From Anisus vortex (Eukaryota; Mollusca; Gastropoda; Planorbidae), in the NCBI GenBank assembly GCA_949126835.1, contig OX421496.1, forward strand, positions 15,766,844 through 15,830,843: DNA of 64,000 nucleotides, written 5' to 3'. The notes under the pieces are model-generated. The model did not search any database. It saw nothing but the letters and a program-made list of their open reading frames with translations, and had not been told where the DNA came from. Of this stretch, positions 40,990-53,590 are shown piece after piece. Both the position numbers and the translations under genes were made by a program. The first letter of the stretch is position 1. Every line of letters starts with the position of its first letter.

Positions 40990-43345
40990 AACGGTCAGCA
41001 AGATTGCATTACGTGCACATACACAAACTGACACACACACAGACACATACACACACACACAGACACAAACACAGACACACAGACATAAAACACACAGATG
41101 TACAGACAAACACAAAGACACAAACACAGACAAACACACAGACACAGACACACACACAGATACACACACAGACACACACAGAGACACACACACATACACA
41201 CACAAAGACAAACACAGACACACACAGAGACACACACGCAGACACACAGAGACACACAAACAGACACACACAGAGACACGCACACAGAAACACACACAGA
41301 GACACAAACAGAGACACACACACAGAGACACACACACAGACACACACCGACACACACCGACACACACACATACACATACACAAGCACACACACAGACACA
41401 CACAGACACGCACACAGACACACACAGACACACACAGAGACACACACAAACAGACACACACACAGAAACACACATATACACACTCAGACACACACAGACA
41501 GAAACACACAGACACACACATACACACACAGACACTCACAGACACACACAGACACTCACAGACACACATAGACACACACACAGACACAGACACACACACA
41601 TAAACACACAAAGACACACACACATAAACACACACAGACACACACACACAGAAACACACAGACACACACACACAGAGACACACACATAGACACACACACA
41701 GAGACACACACACACAATGACACACACAGACACACACACACAGACACACACACATACACACACACAAGCATACAGACAGACACACACAGACACACACATA
41801 CACTCACACATACACACACAGGCACACACACAGACACACACAGAGACAAACACACAGACATACACACACAGACACACACATATTCATACACAGACACACA
41901 CAGACACACACAGACACACACAGACACACACAGACACACGCATAAACACACAAAGACACACACACAGACACACACACACAGACACACACATATTCATACA
42001 CAGACACACACAGACACACACAAAGACACACACAGATACACACAGACACACACAGATACACAGATTCACACGAAACACACAGACACACACAGACACACAC
42101 AGACACACACAGAAACACACACACAGACACACACACAGACTCACACAGATACACACAGACACAGACACACACACAAATACACACACAGACACACACAGAG
42201 ACACACACACATACACACACAAAGACAAACACAGACACACACAGAGACACACACGCAGACACACAGAGAGACACAAACAGACACACACAGAGACACGCAC
42301 ACAGAAACACACACAGAGACACAAACAGAGACACACACACAGAGACACACACACAGACACACACCGACACACACCGACACACACACATACACATACACAA
42401 GCACACACACAGACACACACAGACACGCACACAGACACACACAGACACACACAGAGACACACACAAACAGACACACACACAGAAACACACATATACACAC
42501 TCAGACACACACAGACAGAAACACACAGACACACACACATACACACACAGACACTCACAGACACACACAGACACTCACAGACACACATAGACACACACAC
42601 AGACACAGACACACACACATAAACACACAAAGACACACACACATAAACACACACAGACACACACAGACACACACACAGAGACACACACATAGACACACAC
42701 ACAGAGACACACACACACAATGACACACACAGACACACACACACACAGACACACACACATACACACACACAAGCATACAGACAGACACACACAGACACAC
42801 ACATACACTCACACATACACACACAGGCACACACACAGACACACACAGAGACAAACACACAGACACACACAGACACACACACACAGACACACACATATTC
42901 ATACACAGACACACACAGACGCACACACAGACACACACAGACACACACAGACACACGCATAAACACACAAAGACACACACACAGACACACACAGACACAC
43001 ACACACAGACACACACATATTCATACACAGACACACACAGACACACACAAAGACACACACAGATACACACAGACACACACAGATACACAGATTCACACGA
43101 AACACACAGACACACACAGACACACACAGACACACACAGAAACACACACACAGACACAGACTCACACAGATACACACAGACACACACACAGACACACACA
43201 TATACACACAGACACACACACACAGGCACACACAGATACACACAGACACACACACACACAGATACACACGAAACACACAGACACACACAGACAAACACAC
43301 ACAGAAACACACACACAGACACACACGACACACACACACGACACA
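40990..43345. repeat. CA/GACA satellite array with about 1.02-kb higher-order unit
   Basis: 2.35 kb of ACACACAGAC-type sequence. Landmarks recur at a constant offset: CCGACACACACCGAC at 41347 and 42364, GACACACATAGACAC at 41561 and 42580, CAGATTCACACGAAACAC at 42061 and 43088 (offsets 1017-1028). A unit of about 1 kb has therefore been duplicated in tandem. All long open frames here, on both strands, are compositional artefacts. Confidence 0.9.
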
Positions 43346-44026
43346 CACAAAAAAAGCTTTGGTATGCAGAGAGGTCTAATGCTTGGCATTACTAAAGGTG
43401 TACTCGCCTAGAGTCCCTAAGGTAGAAAGAAAATGGCGACTACATCGGCCCATACAAGAACGTCTCGCCCCCGCCCCCACGCACAACTTGCAGAATTCCA
43501 GACGACCTTTAGCTGTGTGCCTGACAGGAGCGAACCTTGATACAGGCTAGGTATTCTATAGGGTACTAGGTATAGGTACTCTAGCCAGACCATCGATGTC
43601 CTTGTATGACGCAAAGCTCAACAGTTTCATTGGGCTTTGCCTATGAGGGAATCGAGTCGCCAAGACAATGCCCTGCTATATTTATATATTACCTTCGCCC
43701 CACCCACCAATTTTTCTAACGGATGTTTACACACGATGAGCTATGAGCCTTTCATAGCTTTCCTGTTAATTCTGGGTAAAGAATTTCGTTTGAGCCGGCG
43801 CATTCCGAAGTTTCATTATTATGGTTAAAAAATAATACTAAAGTGTATAAAGTATTGAATTACAATTTCAGTGGATTCGGCGTACGGTAACAGGAATGCT
43901 TATTGTAGCCATGGCAACGGTATTCGCGTATTGGGGCTTTTAACAAAATTTTGAAAGGGTTTTGTTTCCTAATTAAATTTACGTTTGATATCAAATAAAA
44001 AAAAAAGCATGGCTGTGATGAAAGAG
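43346..44026. other. Unique sequence, no gene recognised
   Basis: GC content is higher than the surroundings at 43400-43620, but no exon with recognisable similarity or good splice borders was found. Confidence 0.35.
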
Positions 44027-44358
44027 AGGCGGGCCACGTTATGGCGGGCCACTATATGGCGGGCCACTTTATGGCATGCCACTTTATGGCGGGTCACTTT
44101 ATGGCGGGCCACTTTATAGCGGGCCACTTAATAGCGGGCCACTTTATAGCGGGCCACTTTATGGCGGGCCACTTTATGGCGGGCCACTTTATGGCGGGCC
44201 ACTTTATGGCGGGCCACTTTATGGCGGGCCACTTTATGGCGGGCCACTTAATGGCGGGCCACTTAATGGCGGGCCACTTAATGGCAGGCCACTTAATGGC
44301 AGGCCACTTAATGGCAGGCCACTTAATGGCAGGCCACTTTATGTCGGGCCACTTTATC
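44027..44358. repeat. 15-bp minisatellite (GGCGGGCCACTTTAT), about 22 copies
   Basis: Unit ATGGCGGGCCACTTT with blocks of sub-variants (ATAGCGG, TTAATGG, GGCAGGCC) in runs, showing stepwise local duplication. Unit length divisible by three keeps frames open on both strands (M-A-G-H-F repeats), which is not evidence of a gene. Confidence 0.9.
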
Positions 44359-44379
44359 GACCTCCCTTTTCCCAAATAT

Positions 44380-46335
44380 CTTATTTCCATCTAGTTTCCA
44401 GAATCTTCCTGTCTTTTTATCAAATCCCCTTCACCCTGTTCCCTATACCTCCATAGAGCATATAGGCATGGTCTATTCCTAACCACCCTCCCCCCCAACT
44501 ACCTCTCTCACTCGCACACACCAACATCCCCCCTCCCAAATTCAGCAAGCACACACCCAGGTCATCGACCACCGTTTTTCCACAGACTGCAAGAACTGGA
44601 ACTTTATATATATACAAAAAAGTTTCCTTTGTAAAAAAAGAGCGTTCTATTCTTTAAAGAAAATGTAAACTGAATTCCATAACATTACATCAGGTGAGCT
44701 AATTCTGTCTTGGCGGGAGGAAAGGGAGAGAAGGGGTGGGGGAGAGCAAGTTGTGCTGCAAACATTTCATCACTTTTCGCACATTTCGTTTCATATATAA
44801 TAATAATAATAATAATAATAATGAGAGATCTCCACATTATGAGTGCCGGTGTGGAGATCTTATAATTAGATGCCAGAGCTTTTTGGGATAAAATAATAAA
44901 TGTCAGATGTGTTGGAGATATGAACCGCGGCTCAAATCCGATGTACCTAGGGCGAGCGATTGCTGAATAAACCAGATGCAGGTATTGATTATTATTTATT
45001 AACAACTGAAATAATTATTTCAAAAGTAAAGATGAAGGCATTGGTGTAGCCTACATTTCAATATTATCATTTTTATTTCATTGTGAATCATGATTAATAT
45101 AAATTTATGTCGGTTAGGCTACTTATTTAACACAAAGAAAGAATACTTTATAAGCATTATTTTTTTTTTCTTAATGTTTATCTGAGCATTGTAACAGATT
45201 GTTTTTGTATTGTTTTTATAAATTATAATTTAATGCCTTACGTAGCCTATTATTGTGTTATTACTACTTATCTCTTTGTCCTTCTGTTTTCTAATGTTTC
45301 TTAGGTTTAGTGATTTAACTATTGGTGTTACTCTTCACATTCAGTCTGCTAGTTGTAGGCCTTCTTGTTTTGGCATTTCTTTAGGCCTTCAAGTCTACAA
45401 GTCGTGCGTCTGTATTATTTTTACTTAAAGGACGTCAGAATGTATGACTTTAAAAATGTATTTTAGACAAATATTATATAGATATAATTGCTAAGTTACC
45501 AAATGATAGGTAATAATCTCATTGAAACAGAAAGAAAAGAAGACTTTGGTAAATGTCGTTTAATTAAACTAAGGTATAAGGTAGTTAGCAGATTTCCTGC
45601 AAGGTGTTTAATTTGTCGTCTGCCGTCTCACTAATTTAATTTTGAACGTTGCCAGAGTTACCCTCCCCTTTTTTTTTCCTTTAACCCGCGCCCTTCCCCT
45701 CTATATCATGACGTCCTTACAGTTGTAGCAACATAAGATAAACAGAAAAAAAAATCTGGCCAGACTAAACCTAATCTTGTGAATAATATCACAGATTAGG
45801 GAGCGGGAAAAAACGATGACGTCAAAAAGGAAAGTCTCTAATCTGTGTCACGTCACATTTCATTAGCAGCAGACTCTAAAAGGAAGAAGGAAAAAAAAAG
45901 AAGAAAAGAGGCGCTCTTATTTTGTTTATTTAATCAGAAAATATCACAGACGTAAACAGACGGCGGAAGTTGAAGGTTTAGCTTAGGATTGTTGTTCTAT
46001 TCCGCAGTTGTTATGCTAAGATTGGAAAGTAACAACTTGTTAGTTGAGGGTTATGTTTATAAATGATAGAGAGAAGTATGTGGAATTTTATGGTAAGAAA
46101 AAATGTAAAAATATAACTTTATATTTTTACGATGTGATAATACATCCGCGGTTTAGTCATTATGGGCTTTGGGCCATCTTCAGATCTTCCCTTCGTAACA
46201 TTTCAAAGATTCGTAATCGCACATTTTATTACTGTAGACTATTAGCCTACTGTTAAGAAATACTATTTTTAAAAAATTACATTAGATTATGTTAACTAAA
46301 CAGCTAACTGTTATCTTAGCTATTGGACATGCCTT
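44380..46335. other. AT-rich sequence, no gene recognised
   Basis: Contains a TAA microsatellite at 44797-44822 with a following short inverted repeat (GAGATCTCCACATTATGA / GTGGAGATCTTATAAT). No exon seen. Confidence 0.4.
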
Positions 46336-46340
46336 GGACA

Positions 46341-46529
46341 CAGTGCCGTAGCAAGGGATTTGGGGGCCCGGGGGGCTTGGCCTCTTTAGGGGCCCCTGCA
46401 TTTTGACATTCGACATTATGACATAAGAAAAAAGCAATTTGGACACTCATTTGGGGGCCCCCCTCAAGTAGGGGCCCGGGGGGATTTATGAATTTGGACC
46501 CCCCTCCCCCTCCCCTAGCTACGCCACTG
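46341..46529. mobile_element. hAT MITE, 189 bp with perfect 8-bp target duplication
   Basis: Starts CAGTGCCGTAGC and ends GCTACGCCACTG, flanked on both sides by CTTGGACA (46333-46340 and 46530-46537). The interior is GC-rich (GGGGCCCGGGGGG). Noncoding. Confidence 0.9.
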
Positions 46530-46904
46530 CTTGGACATCACACTGTAGGCCTAATCACACACCCATTCCGCAATATATCCTCGCCACTTAGTTCATTGGG
46601 AGAAACGTTTCCCTTAAAAAAAACACACTCAAAGATATAGTGGAACATGAAACAAAACAATTTATTATTCTCTTACAATAGAAAAGAGGGGGGTGGTGAG
46701 TTCTATTAAAACCTCGCGCTTAGTTAAAAGTATGTCAATTAAAACAACACTCGGAGAAATATCTCAGTGATTGTTTGTTTGTATGAGAGAAAAGAGAAAT
46801 ACCGTTAGTGTGGAATGGGAGGAGGGCGGTAGACTTTGGAAAAGGGTTAGGGAGGAGAGAGCGATGAATACAAGAAGATTAGAGAAAGAAAGAAAAAAAG
46901 AGAT

Positions 46905-48025
46905 GGCGAATGAAAGGGAAAGAAATAGAAAGAAGGAGAGAAAGAAAGAGCGAATGTAAGGGAGAAATAGAAAGAAGGAGAGAAAGAAAGAGCGAATGTA
47001 AGGGAGAAATAGAAAGAAGGAGAGAAAGAAAGAGCGAATGAAAGAAAGAAATAGAAAGAAGGAGAGAAAGAAAGAGCGAATGAAAGGGAGAAATAGAAAG
47101 AAGGAGAGAAAGAAAGAGCGAATGTAAGGGAGAAATAGTAAGAAGGAGAGAAAGAAAGAGCGAATGAAAGGGAGAAATAGAAAGAAGGAGAGAAAGAAAG
47201 AGCGAATGTAAGGAAGAAATAGAAAGAAGGAGAGAAAGAAAGAGCGAATGAAAGGGAGAAATAGAAAGAAGGAGAGAAAGAAAGAGCGAATGAAAGGGAG
47301 AAATAGAAAGAAGGAGAGAAAGAAAGAGCGAATGTAAGGGAGAAATAGAAAGAAGGAGAGAAAGAAAGAGCGAATGTACGGGAGAAATAGAAAGAAGGAG
47401 AGAAAGAAAGAGCGAATGAAAGGGAGAAATAGAAAGAAGGAGAGAAAGAAAGAGCGAATGTAAGGGAGAAATAGAAAGAAGGAGAGAAAGAAAGAGCGAA
47501 TGTAAGGGAGAAATAGAAAGAAGGAGAGAAAGAAAGAGCGAATGTAAGGGAGAAATAGAAAGAAGGAGAAAAAGAAAGAGCGAATGTAAGGGAGAAATAG
47601 AAAGAAGGAGAGAAAGAAAGAGCGAATGTAAGGGAGAAATAGAAAGAAGGAGAGAAAGAAAGAGCGAATGTAAGGGAGAAATAGAAAGAAGGAGAGAAAG
47701 AAAGAGCGCATGTAAGGGAGAAATAGAAAGAAGGAGAGAAAGAAAGAGCGAATGAAAGGGAGAAATAGAAAGAAGGAGAGAAAGAAAGAGCGAATGTAAG
47801 GGAGAAATAGAAAGAAGGAGAGAAAGAAAGAGCGAATGTAAGGGAGAAATAGAAAGAAGGAGAGAAAGAAAGAGCGAATGTAAGGGAGAAATAGAAAGAA
47901 GGAGAGAAAGAAAGAGCGAATGTAAGGGAGAAATAGAAAGAAGGAGAGAAAGAAAGAGCGAATGTAAGGGAGAAATAGAAAGAAGGAGAGAAAGAAAGAG
48001 CGAATGTAAGGGAGAAATAGAAAGA
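46905..48025. repeat. 42-bp minisatellite, about 26 copies
   Basis: Unit AGGGAGAAATAGAAAGAAGG followed by AGAGAAAGAAAGAGCGAATG and TA. Copies differ mainly at GAATGTAAGG versus GAATGAAAGG. 42 is a multiple of 3, so all minus-strand frames stay open for up to 519 codons; these are not genes. GA-rich low-complexity sequence continues to about 48780. Confidence 0.95.
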
Positions 48026-49392
48026 GATAAATAGAGAGAGAAGGAGGGAGAGAGAGACAGAAAGAAAGTGACAAATGTGAAAAAGAAGGGCGCGAAGAAG
48101 ACGGTGAAAGAGGGATAGAATAAAGGAGACATGGAAAGCGAGAGTGGAGGAGAGAATGAGAGAGAAAATATTGTGAGCGAAATAGGGAGAGGGAGATAAC
48201 ACAAAATAATAGAGATAGAGATAATAATAGAGAGTGGGAGAAAAAATGAGTGAAAGTTGGAAAAAGGGATTTTGGGTATGCGAATTAGAGGGAGAAAGAG
48301 AAAGATAAGAAGGAAAAAGTGGGAGAGGAGAGAGGGAGAGAGGAGAGAGGAGAGAGGGGAGAGAGATAATTAAAGTGAAAAAGAGAATTGGAGAGACAGA
48401 AAACAAAAAAAAATGTGAGCATTTGAGATAGAGAGAGTAAAATTGAGCATTGGAGAGAATGATTGACGGATAACGAGAGAAAGAATAATAGATTGATTGA
48501 GCGGAAGAGAGCTAGAGAGATGCTGAGAAAGTGAGCGAAAGAGAGAGAGAGAGAAAGAATGGATGGATAGTGAGTGGCGCAAGAGAGCGAGAATAAGTAA
48601 AAGAGAGAAAGAGAATGAGTGAGAATGAAAGAAAGAGATTAAATAGAAAGAGTGAATGAGAGAGATTGAATGAAAATAAAAACACAGTGAGGGTAAGTGT
48701 AAGAAAGAAAAGAAATTAAAAAGAAAATGTGTGTGAGAGAGAGTGAGAGAAAGCGTGAGTGTGTGTGTCAGTGTGTGAGTGAATATATACACTTGCCACC
48801 ATTAAATCGCTGAACGCATGTTGTTCTAACTCACAATCAGTTCTGCTCTACGTTCTGTGTGACATGTCGTCAGGAGATTTCTATCAAACCACCATAAATA
48901 TTTGCATTTGGTTTTACATTACCTACAAGTCTACAGACAAAGTTTTTCTGTTTTCTAAGAAATGAAAACGCCAGAACAAAAGGAATCTCGAGTATCACGT
49001 GATTTAAGATGCCCTGTTAGTGGTAACGAAAAAATAATAAAAGAAAAGAAATCTTCAAGGGTTTGAAACAAATCGAATAGAGCAGGGATTCTCATGTTAT
49101 GGATCGCGCCCCCCCCCCCCTCCCATCCGGCACCGGGCCAAAGAATCAAAATTACAGGGTCTCAAAATAAAAGTAATTAAAAAATAAATCTCAGGTCATT
49201 GTGAAAAACTAGAGAAAGACCTATAACATTATATATAACCATATATAACAGTATGCCTATATATAACAATATATAGGCCTATTGCCGCAACTAAACATTT
49301 GTTATAATTGAACCCGATTATATATTTTTTATGTATAAATAAATGCCTTATTATCAAGTATGGAAATTATGTGAAAATTTATTAAAATTATA
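48026..49392. other. GA-rich tract then unique AT-rich sequence
   Basis: 48026-48780 is purine-rich simple sequence. At 49083, CAGGGATTCTCATG and the GGCACCGGGCC block look like one end of an old hAT element. No exon seen. Confidence 0.4.
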
Positions 49393-50019
49393 CAGGGTGG
49401 GCCAATAAAATGTTACCACTTTTATATTCTTACAATTTTCAAAATGAGAAAGATTTTTGTTTCATTTTTCAGGAATATTAACAACATAACACTAAATTCA
49501 AACCCCAAATGGATCGAAAGTAATATACTGTGGAGGAGAGAGTGAAGATCCAAAAGCATATTTGTAATTAAAATCTGTAACCAACACTCAGCGACAATTC
49601 ACAGTTACTGTTGTCTTTCCGGGAAGAATTCCTCCAAGTGAACTCACAATCAGACTTCTTCTGCAGAAGTTCAGGGTCACAGGGCGTGTGACCAATGCGA
49701 ATAAAGGACATAGGCTAGCGGTAGGCCAAGGTCTGCAAGGACAGCCATCAACACTGAGACCGTGAGGCAGCCATCAATACTGAGACCGTGAGACAGCGTC
49801 TAGAGTCTAGAGGAATCACCAAGAAAATCGGTTACAGATTTTAATTCCAAATATGCTTCCACGATCTTCACTTTCTCCTCCACAGTATATTGCTTTCGAT
49901 CCCTTGGGGTGAGAATTTAGTGTTTCGTTGTTAATATTCCTGAAAATGAAACAAAAATCTTTGCAACTGTGAAAATTGTAAGAATATAAAAAGTGGTATC
50001 ATTTTATTGGTTCACCCTG
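49393..50019 (+). mobile_element. Mariner-type non-autonomous element with HTH remnant
   Basis: Long inverted ends: CAGGGTGGGCCAATAAAATG at the left and its complement ending CACCCTG at 50019, pairing over most of about 180 bp with mismatches and a few indels. TA precedes the left end. Plus-strand 49600-49740 reads F-T-V-T-V-V-F-P-G-R-I-P-P-S, then a helix-turn-helix-like region (L-L-L-Q-K-F-R-V-T-G-R-V). This matches the N-terminal DNA-binding domain seen in some mariner-type transposases. The catalytic domain is absent. Confidence 0.65.
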
Positions 50020-50044
50020 TTTGTTACTGATTTTAAGCTAGTAA

Positions 50045-50326
50045 GTAAAGTATCCCGTCGGATCAAACTGATCGATAGGGCCAATGAAGCAGAGTTCACC
50101 AGTTTATGTTTCCACGGCATTCTATGGGATTTGGGTGCCAGTTCAATGCCCAGCCGACTTTACTTTACCCCGACTAAAGTCAGGCAGGCTTACTCGTCAG
50201 AGCTGGGTGGACTCAATGACACACCTTCCAGACCCCCGGGAACAAATCCTTGTCTTCACCAGGATTCAAACCCAGAACCTTCGGTACGCCAGCGGAACGC
50301 GCTGCCGGCTCATCCACCGTGCCCCC
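50045..50326 (-). mobile_element. tRNA-derived SINE, minus orientation (most complete copy)
   Basis: The reverse complement begins GGGGGCACGGTGGATGAGCC and has CTGGGTTTGAATCCTGGTG as box B, the body GGCTGGGCATTGAACTGG and the tail GATCCGACGGGATACTTTAC. Confidence 0.8.
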
Positions 50327-50340
50327 ATTTTATCTAGAAG

Positions 50341-50722
50341 AGATTATAACAATTGATTGATTGGATAATTATGTGAGATGATAAGAATTGATTGATTGGA
50401 TAATTATGTGAGATGATAACAATTGATTGATTGGATAATTATGTGAGATAACAATTGATTGATTGGATAATTATGTGAGATGATAACAATTGATTGATTG
50501 GATAATTATGTGAGATAACAATTGATTGATTGGATAATTATGTGAGATGATAACAATTGATTGATTGGATAATTATGTGAGATGATAACAATTGATTGAT
50601 TGGATAATTATGTGAGATGATAACAATTTATTGATTGGATAATTATGTGAGATGATAACAATTGATTGATTGGATAATTATGTGAGATGATAACAATTGA
50701 TTGATTGGATAATTATGTGAGA
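50341..50722. repeat. 35-bp minisatellite (GATAACAATTGATTGATTGG...), about 11 copies
   Basis: Unit GATGATAACAATTGATTGAT TGGATAATTATGTGA; two or more units are 32 bp through loss of one GAT. Confidence 0.9.
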
Positions 50723-50844
50723 CAAGGGATGCCATCTCTTTGGCGGCCAGGATTGAGCTGCTATAATATGAGAATTCAGCTTTACCACTTTTCACTTTTC
50801 TAGCGCTTACAACTCATTGATTGTAAGGTGATAGTAACATGCCC

Positions 50845-51190
50845 GAGTCGCTTTCGGCCATGGAATGGGTTGCCTGAAAAAAATCAGGAAAACCGGTAAC
50901 TTAGCATCGTTTAAAACATTAATAAAGATGCAAGACAAGACTCGGACCACGGATGAGCGTAGGACGCAATAATCTTAAAATTAAATTGGTTACTTATATA
51001 GCGCTTCTATCCATGCTATTTTAGCATGCTCAGTGCGCTCTGTAAACACAATGCTGCCTGCTGGCGCAAATATGTATACAGGCCCAAAACTCCTGCAGGG
51101 CGACAGAGATCCGCCGGTGGCCGGGCTAGAACCCGCGACGTGTCAGTTGGTTTTTGGTTGACAGTCTTATTAGAAGGAGCGTCTGTAATA
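50845..51190 (+). mobile_element. LINE 3' end fragment interrupted by another repeat
   Basis: CATGGAATGGGTTGCCTG... CGGACCACGGATGAGCGTAG matches the LINE end at 53390-53590. Between GCAATAATCTT and AGAAGGAGCGTCTGTAATAT a second repeat (about 50980-51165: TTATATAGCGCTTC... GACGTGTCAGTTGG) is nested. Part of the nested repeat recurs in reverse at 58893-59000. Confidence 0.65.
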
Positions 51191-52650
51191 TAAAAGTTAA
51201 AACAGTGGCGCTACTAAGGCGCTGGCTGCACTCAAGCTAGCCTCCACCCCCCTCCCTTCATCAATCCGCCACAAAGTTTAAAGGGAAAACCTTAAAACAA
51301 AAACGGCAATGTATAACTAGATTAACATTTTACTACTCACCCCCCTCCCCTACCCTCCTCCACACGCACACGCGCATGCTATTTAATCTTGCATCAGAGC
51401 TCGGAATAGTGCGGGCATAGGCCGCGAAGTGTCATAAGAATAACCTTACTCTAGCATTGGGGGAATATGCACGCCATACTTAGACTTTGCAAGTGAAAAT
51501 AAAACTAGATGGCTTAAACAAAAAACAAAACACAATTTTGAAACATCCAACAATTATGAGCATTACTGAAATGGATTTTTTTAGACACGGAGAAAATAAA
51601 ACAGCCACGATAACAAAACAATAACAAAACAAATATCAAAACAAATAACAATAACAAATCACAAACAGACATACCCGCCAATGTACGGGAATGATGGAAT
51701 GCAGTTACCAGAAATTTACTTTTCTTTCCAATCGCTCCAACTCTTTATTTAAGAGGTTTATTTTATTCTTTTCTTCTATCCTACTCTCTCCCTTTCTCCT
51801 CCCATGTATATATGACCTTCTCTCAATATTTTCTTTTTCTACCTTTCGTTTCACTCTTTTCCTTTCTTCCTCCCCCACTCTCTTCTTGTCTCTGATTTCT
51901 TCACTTTCTTTTTTTCTTTTTGGTCATTCCCCTTCATCTCTTTATTTTCCTTTCGTTTCTCGCTAAATGTACAAATAAGCGCCGCCCCCCCACCCACCCA
52001 ACGCCACCACTCCTTTAAAAACAACACCACACAGAGAAAACTCTCGTGGCTGCTCAATTATCAAACTATTATCAATACACACATCTTGAGTATTGCTTAC
52101 CCCCCCCCCCCCCCACCTCTCTCACTCTCATTTACAGCCATAGTCAGTTCGGTGTATTGTTGATTTGTCTCAAATGGTGTTATGAAAAAAAAGTTTTTTT
52201 AAATGAATAGTTAACTCTAACGAAAACCCTAATCTTAATCTTAACTCTAAATCTGACAATAACTCTCTTGGTAATAGGAATTTTGGTTTGAATTTAAAAA
52301 AATAAACACAATACATATGACCCACCAACTAAAGAAAGCATTAACAAAAGCATTAACTATACATGGAAACACTAGAGGCGCGAAGAACAAAGAGTTAAGT
52401 AGTTATAATACATAAATCATTCAAATAAGGCTTTACAAATACTCGTGTTTCTTTATTGCCATAATTTTCCGTGGACATGATGTCCGTTAAACAAATTTCA
52501 GTACAAAAAACAACAACAAAAAACAACAATTGTAAGGCGTTCAATAACTGCATATGGCCGGTTAATTTTATACTTTTATTCTGTAACCCACTAATAAAAG
52601 ACCATCTATATGTAACATGTAAATAAACAGTCATGACTTGTCCACAAAAT
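51191..52650. other. Low-complexity and unique sequence, no gene recognised
   Basis: C- and T-rich tracts at 51730-51960 and 52101-52115. No exon seen. Confidence 0.4.
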
Positions 52651-52654
52651 GTGA

Positions 52655-52762
52655 CAGCCATATTCTAGCGATGTAGCGGTGTAGCCATATTCTAGCGATG
52701 TAGCGGTGTAGCCATATTCTAGCGATGTAGCGGTGTAGCCACCATTTTGCGATGTAGCTAAA
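52655..52762. repeat. 30-bp tandem repeat, three copies plus a partial
   Basis: GCCATATTCTAGCGATGTAG followed by CGGTGTA, repeated; the last copy diverges. Confidence 0.85.
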
Positions 52763-52789
52763 ATCACAAAAAAATAATTAATAAAATTA

Positions 52790-52880
52790 TAATATTTGTA
52801 TAGCGCTGCCAACAAAGATCAGGTAAGCTCATACTCATTTAACATTGAGTAACAAACAACCAAGAACTCGGATAGGGCCT
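52790..52880 (-). mobile_element. LINE 3' tail fragment
   Basis: ATAATATTTGTATAGCGCTG and CCAACAAAGATCAGGTAAGC match the tail of the LINE at 2811-2880. Confidence 0.6.
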
Positions 52881-53389
52881 ACTCTAGGCTACAAAATATT
52901 TAGCTAATTTAATAATCTCAAAATTTTACCAACATAGTACATCATGACGAAATGTAGGCTAATGTTATTGCTATATTGCTAAGTAGGCTACACCAAAATA
53001 ATAATGCCTAGATTATATCGTAGGACGCAATAATCTTCTTTATAGAAGGAGCATCTGTAATATATAAGATAAGATATTCCTCTCTTCTTTTTGTGACTCG
53101 GTAATTTTGCTTTCGTGGCCCGGTGCTGGGTGGCGACCTGTCATTTGGGAAATGCTGGCATAGAGTATGTTTATAGGGTGTTGCCAAATGAAAATGCTCG
53201 CAGACAACTTTACCGTTATAATTTGATTCTGCTAAAACAAAGAACATTTTAAGAGTAAAAGAGTAAAAGTAAAGTAGTAATAATACATAAGGCATTAAAC
53301 TCTAATTTAGAAATACAACACAATATCAGTCTGTTGCAAAGCTCAGATAAACATAAAGACAAAAACACTTTCCTTGTCCCTCATGCGAG

Positions 53390-53590
53390 AACAAATGCAT
53401 AAGTACTCTTTCTTCCCGAGTGGCATTCGGTCATGGAATGGGTTGCCTGAACAAACCAGGAAAACCAGAAACTTAACATCATTTAAAATATTAATAAAAT
53501 TGCAAGACTAGACTCGGACCACGGATGAGCGTAGGACACAATAATCTTTTTTATAGAAGGAAAGTCCGTAATGTATTAGATAAGATAAAA
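53390..53590 (+). mobile_element. LINE 3' end fragment
   Basis: Plus-strand peptide with F-F-P-S-G-I-R-S-W-N-G-L-P-E-Q-T-R-K-T at the C-terminal end of an ORF2, then GGACCACGGATGAGCGTAGG and the short terminal repeat ATAGAAGGAAAGTCCGTAAT. A shorter tail copy is at 53020-53075. Confidence 0.65.

Noticed and set aside
40917..43389. Many long open frames (up to 376 codons) on both strands
   Set aside because: They consist only of H-T/C-V or similar alternations encoded by the CA/GACA satellite; no protein family.
44041..44456. Repetitive M-A-G-H-F or G-G-P-L-Y proteins
   Set aside because: By-product of a 15-bp minisatellite, open on both strands.
46764..48792. Open frames of 436-519 codons rich in F, S and L on the minus strand
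   Set aside because: A 42-bp repeat is a multiple of three and AG-rich, so stops are absent in all minus frames; same peptide repeated with frame shifts.
49620..49680. F-T-W motif on the minus strand as the missing WIF exon
   Set aside because: It lies inside the mariner-type element, opposite its transposase HTH remnant, and has no matching splice phase.
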